A stretch of 64,000 bases of DNA, from contig NZ_CP014163.1 in the NCBI RefSeq assembly GCF_001543245.1, positions 186,001-250,000 on the forward strand, in the 5' to 3' direction. Positions 51,747 through 60,215 of this stretch are shown here, in pieces. The position numbers were made by a program, and so were the translations under genes. Every line of letters begins with the position of its first letter. Positions within the stretch are counted from its first letter, which is position 1. Source of the stretch: Aerococcus urinaehominis. Lineage in GTDB: Bacteria > Bacillota > Bacilli > Lactobacillales > Aerococcaceae. The notes beneath the pieces were generated by a model that worked only from the letters and a program-made list of their open reading frames with translations, made no database searches and had not been told where the DNA came from.

Positions 51747-52496
51747 ATGATTATTAAGGATCTCGTTAAACGCTATAGCGAAGAAGTGCAAATCGGTCCC
51801 CTAAACTTAGAAATTACTAATCCAGGCTTTACTGCCCTAGTCGGTCCTAATGGAGCAGGTAAGTCCACCCTGCTATTAATGGTTGGACGCCTTTTGGACT
51901 TTGACCAAGGACAGGTAAGCGTAGGTGGTTTAGATATCAAAACCACTCCATCACATATCCTAGCCAAAAAGATTGCTATTTTGCGCCAGGAAAATCATTT
52001 TATGACTCGGTTAACGGTTCGGCAACTCTTGGCTTTTGGCCGTTTTCCTTATAGCCAGGGACGCATAACTGAAGAAGACCAAGCCATTATTAATAAATAT
52101 CTTAACTTTTTTAATTTAAGTAAACTCCAAGACCGTTATCTGGACCAACTATCAGGCGGACAGCGTCAACGTGCTTATGTTGCCATGGTCCTCTGCCAGG
52201 AGACTGACTATATCTTACTCGATGAACCCCTTAATAACCTTGATATTGCTTCATCAGTACAAATGATGAACCTGTTACGGGAGGCAGTTGATATTTTTGA
52301 CCGTCGCATTATTGCAGTGCTCCATGATATCAACGTGGCTGCCCAGTATGCCGACTCCATTGTAGCCATGAAGGAAGGCCAAATTATTGCCTATGGCTCA
52401 GCTGAAGAAATTATGCAGGCTGATATCCTAACCAATATTTTTGATGCCCATATTCAAACCGTAGACTCTCCTATGGGTAAAATCGCAGTATATTAA
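51747..52496 (+). CDS. Iron-siderophore ABC ATPase
   Basis: 249-residue ABC ATPase: Walker A GPNGAGKSTLLLM (about 35), Q-loop ILRQENHFMTR, signature LSGGQRQRAYVAMVL (about 136), Walker B DYILLDEPLNNLD, and H-loop AVLHDIN. It immediately follows permease 2 (0-bp gap). The wording matches the FepC/YclP/CeuD group. The operon is closed by a bidirectional terminator. Confidence 0.92.
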   Translation: MIIKDLVKRYSEEVQIGPLNLEITNPGFTALVGPNGAGKSTLLLMVGRLLDFDQGQVSVGGLDIKTTPSHILAKKIAILRQENHFMTRLTVRQLLAFGRFPYSQGRITEEDQAIINKYLNFFNLSKLQDRYLDQLSGGQRQRAYVAMVLCQETDYILLDEPLNNLDIASSVQMMNLLREAVDIFDRRIIAVLHDINVAAQYADSIVAMKEGQIIAYGSAEEIMQADILTNIFDAHIQTVDSPMGKIAVY

Positions 52497-52534
52497 AAAA
52501 AGTCCCTAGCAATTATTAGCTAGGGACTTTTTAT
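52494..52534. terminator. Bidirectional intrinsic terminator
   Basis: AAAGTCCCTAGC and GCTAGGGACTTT stem over 12 bp, flanked by A7 and TTTTTATT. It serves the siderophore operon and the convergent deaminase gene. Confidence 0.9.
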
Positions 52535-52540
52535 TACTTG

Positions 52541-53812
52541 CTATTTTGTTTTACGATCGATGTCTAATTCAGTAGCATAGCTAGGTAATTCTTTTTCAAA
52601 GAGATACTCGCCATTGCGGACTGAAGCGAGACATTCCACGCGTCGACGCTGGGCATCGTAGGCTGACTCAGCATCAAGTACAATAAAGTTAGCCGGCTTA
52701 CCTTCGTCTAAGCCATACGCATCATCAACTTGCATAAGTTGGGCACCATTATAAGTCACTAAGTCAAAGTTACGGTCAAAGTCTTCTTCACGCATCAATT
52801 GACTGGCGTGAATCCCATTGTCTAAAATGTTCATCATATTGCCAGAACCAGCAGGATACCAGAGGTCAACAATCGAGTCCTGACCAAAGGCAACATTAAT
52901 GTCATTATCAACAAATTCTTTAACTCGAGTTAGGCCACGACGCTTAGGATAGGTATCTTGACGGCCTTGTAAGAAGAGGTTTTCAGTTGGGCAAGAGACA
53001 AAATTAAGTCCTGATTGACGGAATAGACCCATCATTCGGAAGGCATAAGCATCATTAACTGAGCCAAATGAACAGGTATGAGAGGCAGTGGTGGATTGTC
53101 CGTAGCCTTGTTTCATAGCTTCTGCATTTAATAATTCTAGGAAGCGAGCTTGGTCATCATCGGTTTCGTCACAGTGGACATCAATTAATTTATCATATTT
53201 GATAGCTAGGCGCACAATTTCTTCAATTGATTTGTAGCCATCTTGACGGGACCATTCATTATGTGGGATACCACCGACACAATCAGCACCTAATTGCAGG
53301 GCTTCTTCAACTAGGTCACGGCCAGTTTTGCCCTCTTCTTCAAAAGAATACATGCCATTTTGAGGGAAGGCGACCACTTGAATTGTGATATTATCCTTCA
53401 ATTCATCGCGAACTTCCAAGGCGGCCTTAATACCAGTTAGGTTAGGATCAGTACAGTCAGTTTGAGCCCGAATATATTGGGTACCATATCCAGCTACATC
53501 CTTAACAGCTTGACGGATACGCTCTTTCATCTCTTCTTTAGTCGTACCCTTTTTATAGTCATTCCAGAGGTCAATGGCTTCAAAAAGCGTACCTGTTTCA
53601 TTTTTGACCTTGTCATCCTGACCGGTAAAATAATAGTCTAAATGTAGGTGAGCATCAACATATGGGGGTAATACGAAGCGACCTTTAAGATCAATGGTTT
53701 GATCAGCTTGGCCCAAGTTCTGACCAAAAGCGACAAATTTACCATCTTCAACCAGGATTTCACTGGCTTCTGGGTGTTTGTAAATCACTGCATTAACAAA
53801 TTTTTTCTTCAT
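52541..53812 (-). CDS. codA: Cytosine deaminase-like amidohydrolase
   Basis: 423 residues from ATG 53812 (AGAGGAGGTATTTTG upstream). It belongs to the CodA branch of metal-dependent amidohydrolases: DAHLHLDYYF (metal His pair), GIPHNEWSRQDGYKSI, LIDVHCDETDDDQARF (metal His and catalytic Glu), ASHTCSFGSVNDAY, and LQGRQDTYPKRRGLTRV, all close to E. coli CodA. The C-terminal metal-Asp motif reads FGQDSIVDLWYPAG where CodA has GHDDVFDPWYP, so cytosine is likely but a related base or cyclic amide is possible. Confidence 0.82.
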   Translation of the reverse strand: MKKKFVNAVIYKHPEASEILVEDGKFVAFGQNLGQADQTIDLKGRFVLPPYVDAHLHLDYYFTGQDDKVKNETGTLFEAIDLWNDYKKGTTKEEMKERIRQAVKDVAGYGTQYIRAQTDCTDPNLTGIKAALEVRDELKDNITIQVVAFPQNGMYSFEEEGKTGRDLVEEALQLGADCVGGIPHNEWSRQDGYKSIEEIVRLAIKYDKLIDVHCDETDDDQARFLELLNAEAMKQGYGQSTTASHTCSFGSVNDAYAFRMMGLFRQSGLNFVSCPTENLFLQGRQDTYPKRRGLTRVKEFVDNDINVAFGQDSIVDLWYPAGSGNMMNILDNGIHASQLMREEDFDRNFDLVTYNGAQLMQVDDAYGLDEGKPANFIVLDAESAYDAQRRRVECLASVRNGEYLFEKELPSYATELDIDRKTK

Positions 53813-53900
53813 CAAAATACCTCCTCTTTTCACTATTATTACTTTAAGCCAATAAAATTTCTTTTGCAAGTTTTGGCTATCAATTTTCCTATCAATTCCT

Positions 53901-53910
53901 ATGCTATAAT
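53901..53910 (+). promoter_or_regulatory. Extended -10 of the FUSC-like gene promoter
   Basis: ATGCTATAAT gives a TGC extension in front of TATAAT, 24 bp before the start codon. The -35 is not clear. Confidence 0.5.
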
Positions 53911-53934
53911 ATAAGCAGATAAGGAGATGGTTTG

Positions 53935-55038
53935 ATGCATATAATGGTTAAAGAAGCTTTTCACTATCGTAAACCTAGTGAATTTTCAAATTGGCGCCTA
54001 TTGGCAGCTGGGCTTTGTATTTTAATCGTCAACCTGACAGGTTTTTTCCTTAATAACTACCAAATCAATGCCCTTGCGAGTCTGGGCGTTTTTACTTTTC
54101 TTAACTACCAGTCTACCGACGGATCGCGCATCACGAAGCGCCTCATATCAGTGGGTGTCATGATTATTTTGGCCCACTTCTTAGGTATGGTTTCTCATTT
54201 TATAAGCTGGACCGAGCCTTTGCTTATTGCCTTAATCGCCTTCTCTAGCCGGATGATCTACCGCATGCTGCACTTCGACAAACCAGGTGATATCTTTATT
54301 ATTCTAGTTGCTGCAGTCGGAACAACAATCAAAACCCCAATTGCTGCAATTCCAGCTAACACACTGTATGTCACTTTTGGTGTGGTTGTCTCAATTATCA
54401 TTGGCTATTTGACTTTAAGAATTGAAGGAGCACCACGACAGGTATTATTGCCCACTCACTCTTTAAGAAATCGTATTTTTGCCGACCCGCGAATGGTAAT
54501 TGATGCGTGGTTTTATGCAGTGACCCTCTTTCTGGCATCATACCTCAATTCAGCCTGGGGGCTAGGTGCCTATTCTTGGGTAACCGTATCCTGCTCAGCT
54601 ATTTTGCAAGGCAACACCCTGAAACATATTATCAACCGAAATAATCAGCGAATTATCGGTACCTGTATGGGTTTGGTAGTCGCTGCCCTAGTCGTCAATA
54701 TCCCCATGGCCAATCTGGTTCGTATTGGCTTGATTGTCATTCTTTATATGACCACTGAATTTTTTATGCCCCGCAACTATGCCATTGGGATTTTCTTTGT
54801 CACCATCCAGGTGATGTTCCAAATATCCCTAACTGCCCCAGAAATTGGCTATGCTATCTTGGGCGCCCGCTTTTTAGGTATTTTTATCGGTTCTCTCTTA
54901 GGTGTGATATCCGCATCTTGGCAATACCGTCTCCACCACTTCTATGCCCAATCGCTTGTCCATGAGCGGACCTATGACAAAGATCTTGAGGCTAGTCTCG
55001 ATGATGAAGCCCACCAACAAGCTAATCTTCCCAACTAG
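53935..55038 (+). CDS. FUSC-like inner membrane protein
   Basis: 367 residues with ten or so membrane helices in two halves, separated by a basic linker (APRQVLLPTHSLRNRIF). The second half, LGAYSWVTVSCSAILQGNTLKH, resembles the FUSC (fusaric acid resistance/aromatic acid exporter) domain. Function is inferred only: relatives export aromatic acids or act in cell envelope stress. ATG 53935 has AAGGAG 8 nt before; the preceding TTG is too close. Single gene. Confidence 0.7.
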   Translation: MHIMVKEAFHYRKPSEFSNWRLLAAGLCILIVNLTGFFLNNYQINALASLGVFTFLNYQSTDGSRITKRLISVGVMIILAHFLGMVSHFISWTEPLLIALIAFSSRMIYRMLHFDKPGDIFIILVAAVGTTIKTPIAAIPANTLYVTFGVVVSIIIGYLTLRIEGAPRQVLLPTHSLRNRIFADPRMVIDAWFYAVTLFLASYLNSAWGLGAYSWVTVSCSAILQGNTLKHIINRNNQRIIGTCMGLVVAALVVNIPMANLVRIGLIVILYMTTEFFMPRNYAIGIFFVTIQVMFQISLTAPEIGYAILGARFLGIFIGSLLGVISASWQYRLHHFYAQSLVHERTYDKDLEASLDDEAHQQANLPN

Positions 55039-55054
55039 TAGCCTAGCTTGACAG

Positions 55055-55091
55055 CAAAAAACGACCACCCTAATTAGTGGGTGGTCGTTTC
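55055..55091. terminator. Bidirectional intrinsic terminator
   Basis: AAACGACCACCC and GGGTGGTCGTTT stem over 12 bp, with AAAAAA to the left. It closes the FUSC-like gene and the rpiA-lplA operon. Confidence 0.9.
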
Positions 55092-56117
55092 CTATTTACC
55101 AAGGATTAGATTGATGAATTCAGTCTTTTCTAAGCCAGATATATATTGGTCTAAATCAATAGTATTTAAGGCCGCCTCCAAGCCCTGGCTGTCAAACTTG
55201 TGGCCAACCAAGGCTGCTTCTAAGTCACTAATTTCTTGGTTACCAAAAAAGTCACCATAAATTTTGATTGCCTTAATATAGCCTTGGTTAACTTGAAGTC
55301 TCACCTCTACAGTTCCGGCCTTAAAACGCCCATCATTTTGATAGTCATAGTCTGGTGACTGACCATAGTTCCAACTCCAGTTGCCGAATTTTTCAGCTAC
55401 CAATTGATCAACCTGGGCCCATTCTTGGTCGTTTAAAAAGTAGTAGTGAGCTTGACTCAAATCATCAACACCAACTAACCGGGCCAAGATAAAATCTGAA
55501 AACTCCTCACCTGTCATATCTTGATATACAGGTGCCAAAAAGTCACGAATTGTGGTTACCCGCCGGCGCACTGACTTAACTCCTTTTGATGCTAGTTTCT
55601 TCAAATTGGGCCTAAGTGCTTTTGCCATCGCTTCAGCATCTGTATCTAGCAACAATGAGTACCCCCCATAAAGTCGACCGTGGCTGACAGAAACGGCCGC
55701 ACCCGACACCTTATGGCCATCAATTTCAAGATCGTTGCGCCCAGACATGGTCACCTGGTCAACTCCTAATTCCTGTAGGGCAGCGATAGCTGGCTGGTAA
55801 ATTTTCTTAAAATTATCTGCTAATCTATCTTCAGCAGCCATCTGAAACACGAAATTAATTTGACTAGGTTCCATATAAATGGCTCCTCCACCCGTTTCCC
55901 GACGAACTAAATCAATATTATTTTCGTCTAAGTAGGGTTGGTTAACTTCCGCAAAGACATTTTGAAATTTTCCAATCTGGACGGCTGGACCAACTCGGTA
56001 GGGAAAAACATAATCTTCACGCTTATCCAAATGGTTTAAGGCCCAAATTTGTAAAGCCATGGCTTGAGCTAAATCGTGACTTACCTGGCCATTTCTAATA
56101 TTTTCAACAATAATCAC
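55092..56117 (-). CDS. lplA: Lipoate-protein ligase A
   Basis: A 341-residue two-domain ligase that activates lipoate with ATP and joins it to lysine residues of E2 or GcvH proteins. RRETGGGAIYMEPSQINFVF (about 74-93) is the RRxxGGG lipoate-binding loop, and GRNDLEIDGHKVSGAAVS (about 124) has the catalytic Lys. The C-terminal accessory domain is present. GTG start 56117 behind AGGAGATGCTTGC. It is 34 bp downstream of the PII-like gene, so it is the last gene of the rpiA operon. Confidence 0.93.
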   Translation of the reverse strand: MIIVENIRNGQVSHDLAQAMALQIWALNHLDKREDYVFPYRVGPAVQIGKFQNVFAEVNQPYLDENNIDLVRRETGGGAIYMEPSQINFVFQMAAEDRLADNFKKIYQPAIAALQELGVDQVTMSGRNDLEIDGHKVSGAAVSVSHGRLYGGYSLLLDTDAEAMAKALRPNLKKLASKGVKSVRRRVTTIRDFLAPVYQDMTGEEFSDFILARLVGVDDLSQAHYYFLNDQEWAQVDQLVAEKFGNWSWNYGQSPDYDYQNDGRFKAGTVEVRLQVNQGYIKAIKIYGDFFGNQEISDLEAALVGHKFDSQGLEAALNTIDLDQYISGLEKTEFINLILGK

Positions 56118-56151
56118 GCAAGCATCTCCTAAGCATAAAAAAGACTAAGAA

Positions 56152-56829
56152 TTACTGATTTGCTTCTTCAACCAGATCATCCCTGAAAACTTTACCCACC
56201 GCGTTTGGCGCATTTAAGCTAACAATAATACCATTACCAGGTTTATCAATATCTACCGCCTCAGCTATGCCAGCCATCACTTGTTCCGCGATTGCGGTTT
56301 CAACTAACATAATCACAATATCTTTTTCATCCTGGATAGCAACATTAAAAACCTTGGTTTGATCATGCAGACCAGTGCCACGGCCATGAATCACTGTTCC
56401 TCCAAAGGCTCCTTGGTCAGCGGCTGCAGTAACAACTCGCTTACCTAGTTTTCGGTCTACAACAGTGATAATGGCTTGGGTATCAGCCAGGTCTTCGCGC
56501 CTATTATCAAAGGGAATTTCCAGGTATTCATTACCATAACAGGCTGTCGTATCGAAAGAAAAGAGAACCCCTGAACCTGGTTCGTCTAGGTGGGCGTGGT
56601 CCTTAATATAATCATGAACGCGTTTTTCGTGGTCTTTAGGTAATACTGATAACAGTAGGTCCTTATGACTTTCATGAAATCCTAAAAAGTTCATGACTTT
56701 ATTGTGGATAGTTCCTTCCCCTCTAAAGATTGTCGCACCGGTTGACCCTGAGTGGCGGATATGCTCGGTAAAGCGACGACTCTCGCCACCCTTAATTATG
56801 GATAGGAAAAGTACTGGATAATTTGCCAT
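56152..56829 (-). CDS. Double-domain PII-like protein
   Basis: 225 residues from ATG 56829 (AAGGAGGTTAGC before). It holds two PII (GlnB/GlnK-like) domains. Domain 1 (about 1-110) has GSTGATIFRGEGTIHNK; domain 2 (about 115-225) has AFGGTVIHGRGTGLHDQTKV and IDKPGNGIIVSLNAPN, which is PII wording. PII proteins sense nucleotides and 2-oxoglutarate; the T-loop uridylylation Tyr is not in its usual place. No amtB or glnA is nearby; instead the gene lies between an orphan, rpiA and lplA. Confidence 0.75.
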   Translation of the reverse strand: MANYPVLFLSIIKGGESRRFTEHIRHSGSTGATIFRGEGTIHNKVMNFLGFHESHKDLLLSVLPKDHEKRVHDYIKDHAHLDEPGSGVLFSFDTTACYGNEYLEIPFDNRREDLADTQAIITVVDRKLGKRVVTAAADQGAFGGTVIHGRGTGLHDQTKVFNVAIQDEKDIVIMLVETAIAEQVMAGIAEAVDIDKPGNGIIVSLNAPNAVGKVFRDDLVEEANQ

Positions 56830-56839
56830 GCTAACCTCC

Positions 56840-57292
56840 TTATATTTTATGGTAGTCATCGACGTGAGAAATAATCCGTCCACGTTCAGTATAAATAAAA
56901 TCGCGAACGCGTTTACTATCATTCATAGCAACAATTAAGCGGTCTCGGTAAGGTTCAGCTAACTCATCAAACAAGTAAGCTGATTCATCTAAGTCCAACT
57001 TAGCCCGATCAGCCTCAATTTGCCCAGCTGTCTTCAATTGGTAAGAAGTGGATGGGAGGTCCCCTTCAATCTCTCTTTCTTCTACGCGATAGACATAGTT
57101 GTCATTGTCGAGATATTTAACCTCCAGGGCACCAGTATTGGTCCGGTAGATTTCAGGTTCATATTTATCCTTTTGTAGTTCCCACCAGGCATAGATGCCG
57201 TTTAAGGCCTCTTCTTCTGTCGCATAAGAACCATGTTGCTTACGGATACCATACAAACGATTTTCCCAATAATTAGTATAGACTTTAGTCAT
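56840..57292 (-). CDS. Unknown protein of the rpiA-PII-lplA operon
   Basis: I do not recognise this 150-residue soluble protein. It is acidic and rich in Tyr, Glu and Asp (YGIRKQHGSYATEEEALNG, KYEPEIYRTNTGALEVKYLD), suggesting a compact alpha/beta fold. It starts behind GAGGAGAGACAG, 10 bp after rpiA, and the PII-like gene follows after 10 bp. That tight order makes it a constant partner candidate for one of them. It has no signal peptide or membrane helix. Confidence 0.7.
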   Translation of the reverse strand: MTKVYTNYWENRLYGIRKQHGSYATEEEALNGIYAWWELQKDKYEPEIYRTNTGALEVKYLDNDNYVYRVEEREIEGDLPSTSYQLKTAGQIEADRAKLDLDESAYLFDELAEPYRDRLIVAMNDSKRVRDFIYTERGRIISHVDDYHKI

Positions 57293-57302
57293 CTGTCTCT
57301 CC

Positions 57303-57977
57303 TCATCTTTCTAATTCTACGATATGGCCGCCATTATCAGCATAAATGACCCGCTGGCAAATATCAATAAATAGGCCATGTTCAACAACGCCGACCAAAT
57401 TAATTAACTCTTGGGCCAGTTGGTCAGGGTTATCAATCTTTTCTAAGGCTAAATCAATAATATAGTTATCATTATCAGTGCGATATTTATTTCCAGCTTC
57501 ATCCAAGCGGATGCTAGGCTGGTAACCGCGGTCAGCGAACAGCTGGTAAAGTTGCTGGCTACCTTCTTTAATAACCTCTACTGGCAGTGGGAAGGCCCCT
57601 AATTGGTTAACCTTTTTAGAATCATCAGTAATCCAAATTACCTGATCAGAGTAAGTGGCCACAATTTTTTCTATTAACAGAGCGCCACCCCCGCCTTTGA
57701 TACCATTCAATTGCGGATCAAACTCATCAGCACCATCGACTGTTAAATCAATCCGGTCGACCTCGTCAACGCTCTTGAGCGGGATGCCTAATTCACGCGC
57801 TTGATCAGCCGTCCGATTAGAGGTGGCCACCCCAGTTACCTTGAGCCCCTCTTCCTTGACCATCCGACCTAACTCTGCAACAAAATAATAAGCAGTTGAC
57901 CCTGTCCCTAAACCCAGAATCATACCATCTTTAACATATTTAGCTGCCGCTTGTCCGACAATTTGTTTGGCTTTCAT
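57303..57977 (-). CDS. rpiA: Ribose-5-phosphate isomerase A
   Basis: 224 residues, interconverting ribose 5-phosphate and ribulose 5-phosphate in the pentose phosphate pathway. GLGTGSTAYYFV (about 22-33), DLTVDGADEFDP (about 78-89) with active-site Asp residues, and GIKGGGGALLIEKIVA with the catalytic Glu/Lys are standard. ATG follows AAGGAGCATAAT. First gene of a four-gene operon with an orphan, a double PII protein and lplA. Confidence 0.95.
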   Translation of the reverse strand: MKAKQIVGQAAAKYVKDGMILGLGTGSTAYYFVAELGRMVKEEGLKVTGVATSNRTADQARELGIPLKSVDEVDRIDLTVDGADEFDPQLNGIKGGGGALLIEKIVATYSDQVIWITDDSKKVNQLGAFPLPVEVIKEGSQQLYQLFADRGYQPSIRLDEAGNKYRTDNDNYIIDLALEKIDNPDQLAQELINLVGVVEHGLFIDICQRVIYADNGGHIVELER

Positions 57978-58048
57978 ATTATGCTCCTTCAGCTTTTTTC
58001 CAAATAAATCACTTCAATGAATATAATAATTATACCTTAGATAGCTAT

Positions 58049-58077
58049 TTTTGCAATGAAAGTCGTTTCCGCTTTCA
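58049..58077 (-). terminator. Short hairpin at the methyltransferase stop, possible terminator
   Basis: TGAAAGCG-GAAA-CG-A-CTTTCA with a GNRA-type loop, then TTGCAAAAATAG: weak U-run, so it may be a terminator or only an mRNA end structure. Confidence 0.4.
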
Positions 58078-58698
58078 TTAGACAAACTGGTAAATCACCA
58101 CATAATCCTCTGGGTCAGAACCGGTTTTTAGATTAATGATGTCCTTGATCATTAGCCAATCTTGCTGGTTTAACCAATCCTGAATCTCTTCAAGGGGGTA
58201 ATAGACCAACATGTCAATTGGGCGTGGACTTTGCCAGTAGGAGGTCTGGATATTGAACAACACTCTTTGGAAGACTGGCAGACTAAATGGATTAAAAAAA
58301 TAAAATAGGTTTTGCTGGCTCTTAATCTGATATTCACGGCCATCACCTGCAAAATAATCGATAGCAAGCTGCCCGCCCATTTTCCTTTGGTAGCCTACCA
58401 GGTTGCCAGCCAAGGCATCTAAGGTTATGGGATTAATTTCAATGCCTGTAGCTGGTATACCAAATTTATAATGAATATAGAACAGGACCCGACCCTTGCC
58501 ACAACCAAAATCAACCAGGTGACTATTAGCGCCTGGTTGATAGCTGGTGAAAATTTCTTCTAAAACAAGATAGTCGGTCGATTCAGTCCTAGTGCCTAAA
58601 TCTTGGTGCTTTTTAGGTAGGTCAATATAGCCTCGGGTATCAATTCCCAAGCGCTTGTCCCAGTGGCGGTTGACCATAAAATGATTCAAAGCTTGCAT
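58078..58698 (-). CDS. Class I SAM-dependent methyltransferase
   Basis: 206 residues from ATG 58698 behind AAGGAGTTTAAGC; a longer frame would overlap trkH. Motif I reads LVDFGCGKGRVLFYI (about 79-93) and the acidic end of strand 2 reads ATGIEINP. FYFFNPFSLPVF marks strand 4. The target could be a small molecule or protein; nothing indicates which. It follows trkH by 47 bp and may be co-transcribed with the potassium genes. Confidence 0.82.
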   Translation of the reverse strand: MQALNHFMVNRHWDKRLGIDTRGYIDLPKKHQDLGTRTESTDYLVLEEIFTSYQPGANSHLVDFGCGKGRVLFYIHYKFGIPATGIEINPITLDALAGNLVGYQRKMGGQLAIDYFAGDGREYQIKSQQNLFYFFNPFSLPVFQRVLFNIQTSYWQSPRPIDMLVYYPLEEIQDWLNQQDWLMIKDIINLKTGSDPEDYVVIYQFV

Positions 58699-58745
58699 GC
58701 TTAAACTCCTTATTTGCGGTTTACTCTTTTTTTGAGTGATATTAC

Positions 58746-60215
58746 TTAAGTTTGCTGCCAAGTACGTCGAGAGAATAAAATCAAGACTGGGTAAATCTCT
58801 AACCGACCCATAATCATCCCTAAACACATGACTAGTTTAGATGTTTTAGACAATAAGGCATAGTCATCGGCTGGACCCAACAAATCTAGCGAGCCACCTA
58901 TATTAGATAGGGTTGCTATTGTCGCATTAAAAGCTGAAGCAAAGGTATCTACATCAAGAGACAAGACTAGCATAAGGGTCAGAAAAACACCTAAATAAGT
59001 AATTAAATAAAAACAGACTGAGTACAAAACACCCTTGGTAATCACCTTGCCGTCAAAAGTTAGCGGCACCACACGACTGGGTGAAATTAAGCGATGCACT
59101 TCCCGATAGATTGCCTTAATAAAAATAGCTACCCGAGCAACTTTCAAACCTGAAGTCGTAGAACCTGACATGGCCCCAGAAAACATTAAAAAGAGTAGAA
59201 TTATCTGGCTAAACACCGGCCACACCGTCAAATCCATATTAGTATAAGCAGTTGTTGACATCACCGAGCTGACATTAAAAATGACATCAGTAAACCAGGT
59301 GGTCAGGTCCTGATACTGGGGCCAGACATTAAGCATAATCAAGGCCACACAAGCCAAAACAATGCCCACATACCACTTGAATTCCTCATTCTTTAACACT
59401 TGCCGCCATTTACCTTCGTAAATTAAATAGAAAAAGTTAAAATTCATACCAAAAATGAACATGCCAGCTGTCAGTACTAATTCAATATATGTGGAGTCAT
59501 AATAAGCAATTGAATTGGCATGGACATTAAAGCCACCAGTACCAGAGGCCCCCATGGCTAATAGCATGGCTTCAAACCAGGCGACCCCACCCAGTCTAAG
59601 CAAAATAGTCATTGCGACAGTCATTAACAAATAAATAATATAGAGAATATATATAGTAGAAGACACCCGCGATTCCACCTTACCAAAAACTGGTCCTGGT
59701 AGCTCAGCGCGCATAATATAAACGCCTTTTGCTCCTAAATTAGGTAGGATATAGAGGATAAAAATTAGCATCCCCATCCCACCTACCATTAAAGTAAATG
59801 ACCGCCAAAATAACAGGCCTTCAGGTAGGGCGGTTAAGCTAGAACCTAGGACGGAGGCCCCGGTTGTCGTAAATCCAGATACCGATTCAAAGAGGGCATC
59901 AATATAGGACGGCACAGCACCTGATATATAAAAGGGTAAAGCCCCAAATAAAGCAATCACCATCCAAGATAGTGAAACTAAGGCTAAACCCTCTTTAGCA
60001 AAAAAATCTGAGTTTTTAAGAGGACGAAAAGATATAGCAGCACCGGCTGCCCAACATAAAACCATGGCTATTAAGAATGATAGGACCACCCGATGAGAAT
60101 TATCGAAGTAGAGAGATACCGCCACAGAAGGGATCATGAGTAAGCCCAAAACCATCAAAAGACGACCGATTAAGTAACGGATGATATCTAAGTTTATTCT
60201 TGCTCCCTCCCCCAA
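58746..60215 (-). CDS. trkH: Trk/Ktr-type potassium channel subunit
   Basis: A 489-residue membrane protein of the TrkH/KtrB family, importing K+. Pore loops are visible: SVSGFTTTGASVLG, MGASGTGGFNVHANS, SSVMSTTAYTNMD and ATLSNIGGSLDLLG, the four filter regions. The start is uncertain: the open frame begins at TTG 60215 inside the ribosome site GGGAGGGAG, while the natural N-terminus (INLDIIRYLIGRLL) begins near a rare ATA at about 60196. It overlaps trkA by some 20 bp, so coupling is likely. Confidence 0.85.
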   Translation of the reverse strand: MGEGARINLDIIRYLIGRLLMVLGLLMIPSVAVSLYFDNSHRVVLSFLIAMVLCWAAGAAISFRPLKNSDFFAKEGLALVSLSWMVIALFGALPFYISGAVPSYIDALFESVSGFTTTGASVLGSSLTALPEGLLFWRSFTLMVGGMGMLIFILYILPNLGAKGVYIMRAELPGPVFGKVESRVSSTIYILYIIYLLMTVAMTILLRLGGVAWFEAMLLAMGASGTGGFNVHANSIAYYDSTYIELVLTAGMFIFGMNFNFFYLIYEGKWRQVLKNEEFKWYVGIVLACVALIMLNVWPQYQDLTTWFTDVIFNVSSVMSTTAYTNMDLTVWPVFSQIILLFLMFSGAMSGSTTSGLKVARVAIFIKAIYREVHRLISPSRVVPLTFDGKVITKGVLYSVCFYLITYLGVFLTLMLVLSLDVDTFASAFNATIATLSNIGGSLDLLGPADDYALLSKTSKLVMCLGMIMGRLEIYPVLILFSRRTWQQT

